Of a stretch of DNA of 33,506 nucleotides, positions 32,203 to 33,506 are shown piece after piece. Numbering within the stretch: position 1 is the stretch's first letter; each line of letters starts with the position of its first letter. The position numbers were made by a program, and so were the translations under genes. The notes beneath the pieces are model-generated. The model did not search any database. It saw nothing but the letters and a program-made list of their open reading frames with translations, and was not told where the DNA came from. Source of the stretch: Kofleriaceae bacterium (lineage in GTDB: Bacteria > Myxococcota_A > Polyangia > Haliangiales > Haliangiaceae); NCBI GenBank assembly GCA_013368795.1, contig JABFXX010000400.1:1-33506 (forward strand). The letters run 5' to 3'.

Positions 32203-33506
32203 ATGCGTACGTTCGTCCTGGTTTGCGCCGCCTCGCTCCTGTTCGGCCGGGCTGCAGCCGCCGACTCGCCGAAGCTCACCCTCGAGCAGACGATCGCGAA
32301 GGCCCTCGTCGGGCCGCGTGCCCGGATGGCCGCGGGCGAGGCCGACAATGCCGCGGCTCAGCTCGCCGAGGCCAAGGCGCTGCGCCTCCCTCGCATCAAG
32401 GCGACGGTGTTCGGCACGGCGAGCCCCGACATCGACTGCCTCGATGCCAACTGCACGCGCACCGATCCGATCAACTTCGCCTTCCGCTACGAGGGCCTGT
32501 GGGGTGGCGGCGAGCTCGACGTCTCGCAGCCGATCATCCGCTTCGGCGCGAGCCACGGCTTCTCCGCCGCCAAGGCGGGCGTCGAGGCGAAGCGCCTCCT
32601 CGCCGACGAGGCCGCGGGTGACCTCGCGGTCGAGGCGGCGCGCGCCTACTGGGGCCTCAAGCTCGCGCGCGAGCTCGGCTACATGCTCGACGACGGCATC
32701 GAGCAGATCCAGAAGGCGATCGCACGCATGGAAGAGCGCACCGGCAAGGACGCACCGACGCCGCAAGACCGCAACCGCATCGCGCTCCTGCTCGCCGAGG
32801 CCGAGGTCCAGCGTGCCGATGCCGCCGCCGGCGAACGCCAGGCTCTCGCCGGTCTTCGCGCACTCACAGGTGTCCCCGATGCCGACGTCGACGAAGAGCC
32901 GCTCGAGGCCACACAGTTCGCACTGCCGAACGAGGTCACCGGCGCCGGTCGCCCGCAGGCGCGTGCCGCTCGCGAAGGCGCTCGCGCCGCCGACGAGCTC
33001 GTCGACTTCACGGCCGGCTCCTACTTCCCCCAGCTCTCGATCGCAGGCCGCGCCTGGATCGCGGGCGCGCAGGGCGCAGATGATCCGCCGAGCATCTACG
33101 CCTACGATCCGTACAACCGCTGGGGCGCCGAGCTCGCGCTCGTCTCGACGTGGACGGCCGAGCCGTGGACCGTCCACGCGAAGGTCGAGCGTGCGCGTGC
33201 CGACGCACGCCGTGCGCACGCCCTCAGCGATCTCGCCGCGGCCGGCGCGCGCTACGACGCCGAGACCGTGCTCGGCGAAGCGACCGCCGCCAAGACGAAG
33301 CTCGATGCGGCGGCCCGGGGAGAGAAGGCAGGCCATGCGTGGGTGGTCTCGCTCGTCCAGGCCGACGTGATCGGTGCCGTCGAGTCCAAGGAGTTCGCCG
33401 ACGCATACATCGCGTGGTTCCGGATGAAGGCGAACTGGGCGCAGGCAGCGTTCCAGTGGAACGTCGCGATCACGCGGCTCGGCCGGGTCAACGGCGACTT
33501 CCGCGC
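32203..33506 (+). CDS. TolC-family outer-membrane protein (C-terminus cut by window edge)
   Basis: An open frame of 434 codons runs off the right edge. It has a signal peptide (MRTFVLVCAASLLFGRAAAADS), then the TolC-type start LTLEQTIAKALVGPRARMAAGEADNAAAQLAEAKALRLPRIKA, long amphipathic helices (AGVEAKRLLADEAAGDLAVEAARAYWGLKLARELG) and beta segments (YFPQLSIAGRAWIAG, WGAELALVSTW). This layout of helical and strand pairs fits trimeric outer-membrane efflux channels. The two cysteines in DCLDANCTRTD are an extra. Partner inner-membrane pump genes would be expected downstream, outside the window. The start ATG at 32203 lacks a strong ribosome site but is the only one before the signal peptide. 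Confidence 0.82.
   Translation, partial: MRTFVLVCAASLLFGRAAAADSPKLTLEQTIAKALVGPRARMAAGEADNAAAQLAEAKALRLPRIKATVFGTASPDIDCLDANCTRTDPINFAFRYEGLWGGGELDVSQPIIRFGASHGFSAAKAGVEAKRLLADEAAGDLAVEAARAYWGLKLARELGYMLDDGIEQIQKAIARMEERTGKDAPTPQDRNRIALLLAEAEVQRADAAAGERQALAGLRALTGVPDADVDEEPLEATQFALPNEVTGAGRPQARAAREGARAADELVDFTAGSYFPQLSIAGRAWIAGAQGADDPPSIYAYDPYNRWGAELALVSTWTAEPWTVHAKVERARADARRAHALSDLAAAGARYDAETVLGEATAAKTKLDAAARGEKAGHAWVVSLVQADVIGAVESKEFADAYIAWFRMKANWAQAAFQWNVAITRLGRVNGDFR

Overview
This is a high-GC stretch (roughly two thirds G+C by eye, with strong G/C preference at third codon positions). It most resembles a Myxococcota (former deltaproteobacterial) chromosome. Pointers are the many predicted lipoproteins and secreted proteins with Gly/Ser linkers, a eukaryote-like Ser/Thr kinase next to roadblock/LC7 proteins, multihaem cytochromes and a DUF6600 protein. 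The lineage is an inference; no rRNA or marker gene is present. No tRNA, rRNA, insertion sequence, phage gene or CRISPR array was seen.

Left part (1-3852, minus strand): the main body of a secreted DUF6600 protein whose Pro/Ser/His repeat tail runs off the left edge; a small secreted protein built from five cysteine-paired repeats; and a 416-residue protein made almost wholly of Arg/Glu-rich eight-residue helical repeats.

Centre (4053-16171, minus strand): one compact branched-chain amino acid operon, read as promoter, leader peptide, intrinsic terminator (attenuator), ilvD, an ilvC-like degenerate gene, ilvB, ilvN, ilvC, leuA, leuC, leuD, cimA, leuB. Nearly all junctions overlap by 1-32 bases or leave only a few bases. 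The leader encodes a run of Ile/Val/Leu codons ending 23 nt before a GC-rich hairpin with a T tract. The end of the leader can pair with the 5' arm of that hairpin, so classical translation-coupled attenuation is the likely control. cimA implies isoleucine made from pyruvate via citramalate, with LeuC, LeuD and LeuB shared between the leucine and 2-ketobutyrate branches. The 232-residue protein between ilvD and ilvB keeps a ketol-acid reductoisomerase-like Rossmann fold but has lost its glycine motif, the active-site His and the catalytic C-terminal domain.

16252-21391: a TetR regulator with its alpha/beta hydrolase (tandem palindromes over the regulator's start), a secreted PDZ protein, several lipoproteins or secreted proteins of unknown role, a zinc-ribbon membrane protein and a SnoaL-like protein.

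21395-28067 (minus strand): a tight eight-gene operon joining signalling to redox proteins: a V4R cysteine-rich sensor, a Ser/Thr kinase with an unusual catalytic loop, a roadblock/LC7 protein, an OmpA-family protein, a membrane coiled-coil protein with a second LC7-like domain, a five-haem cytochrome c, a Tll0287-like haem protein with a RodZ-like C-terminal domain, and a His-rich five-helix membrane protein. This is the best candidate in the window for an undescribed system.

28068-33506: a gene-free stretch of about 480 bases, a haem-oxygenase-like diiron oxidase (HDO) fused to a cupin, a lone SUKH/SMI1-KNR4 protein, a small membrane protein, a NagZ-like glycoside hydrolase, a membrane-anchored winged-helix-like protein, and the first 434 codons of a TolC-family outer-membrane protein cut by the right edge.
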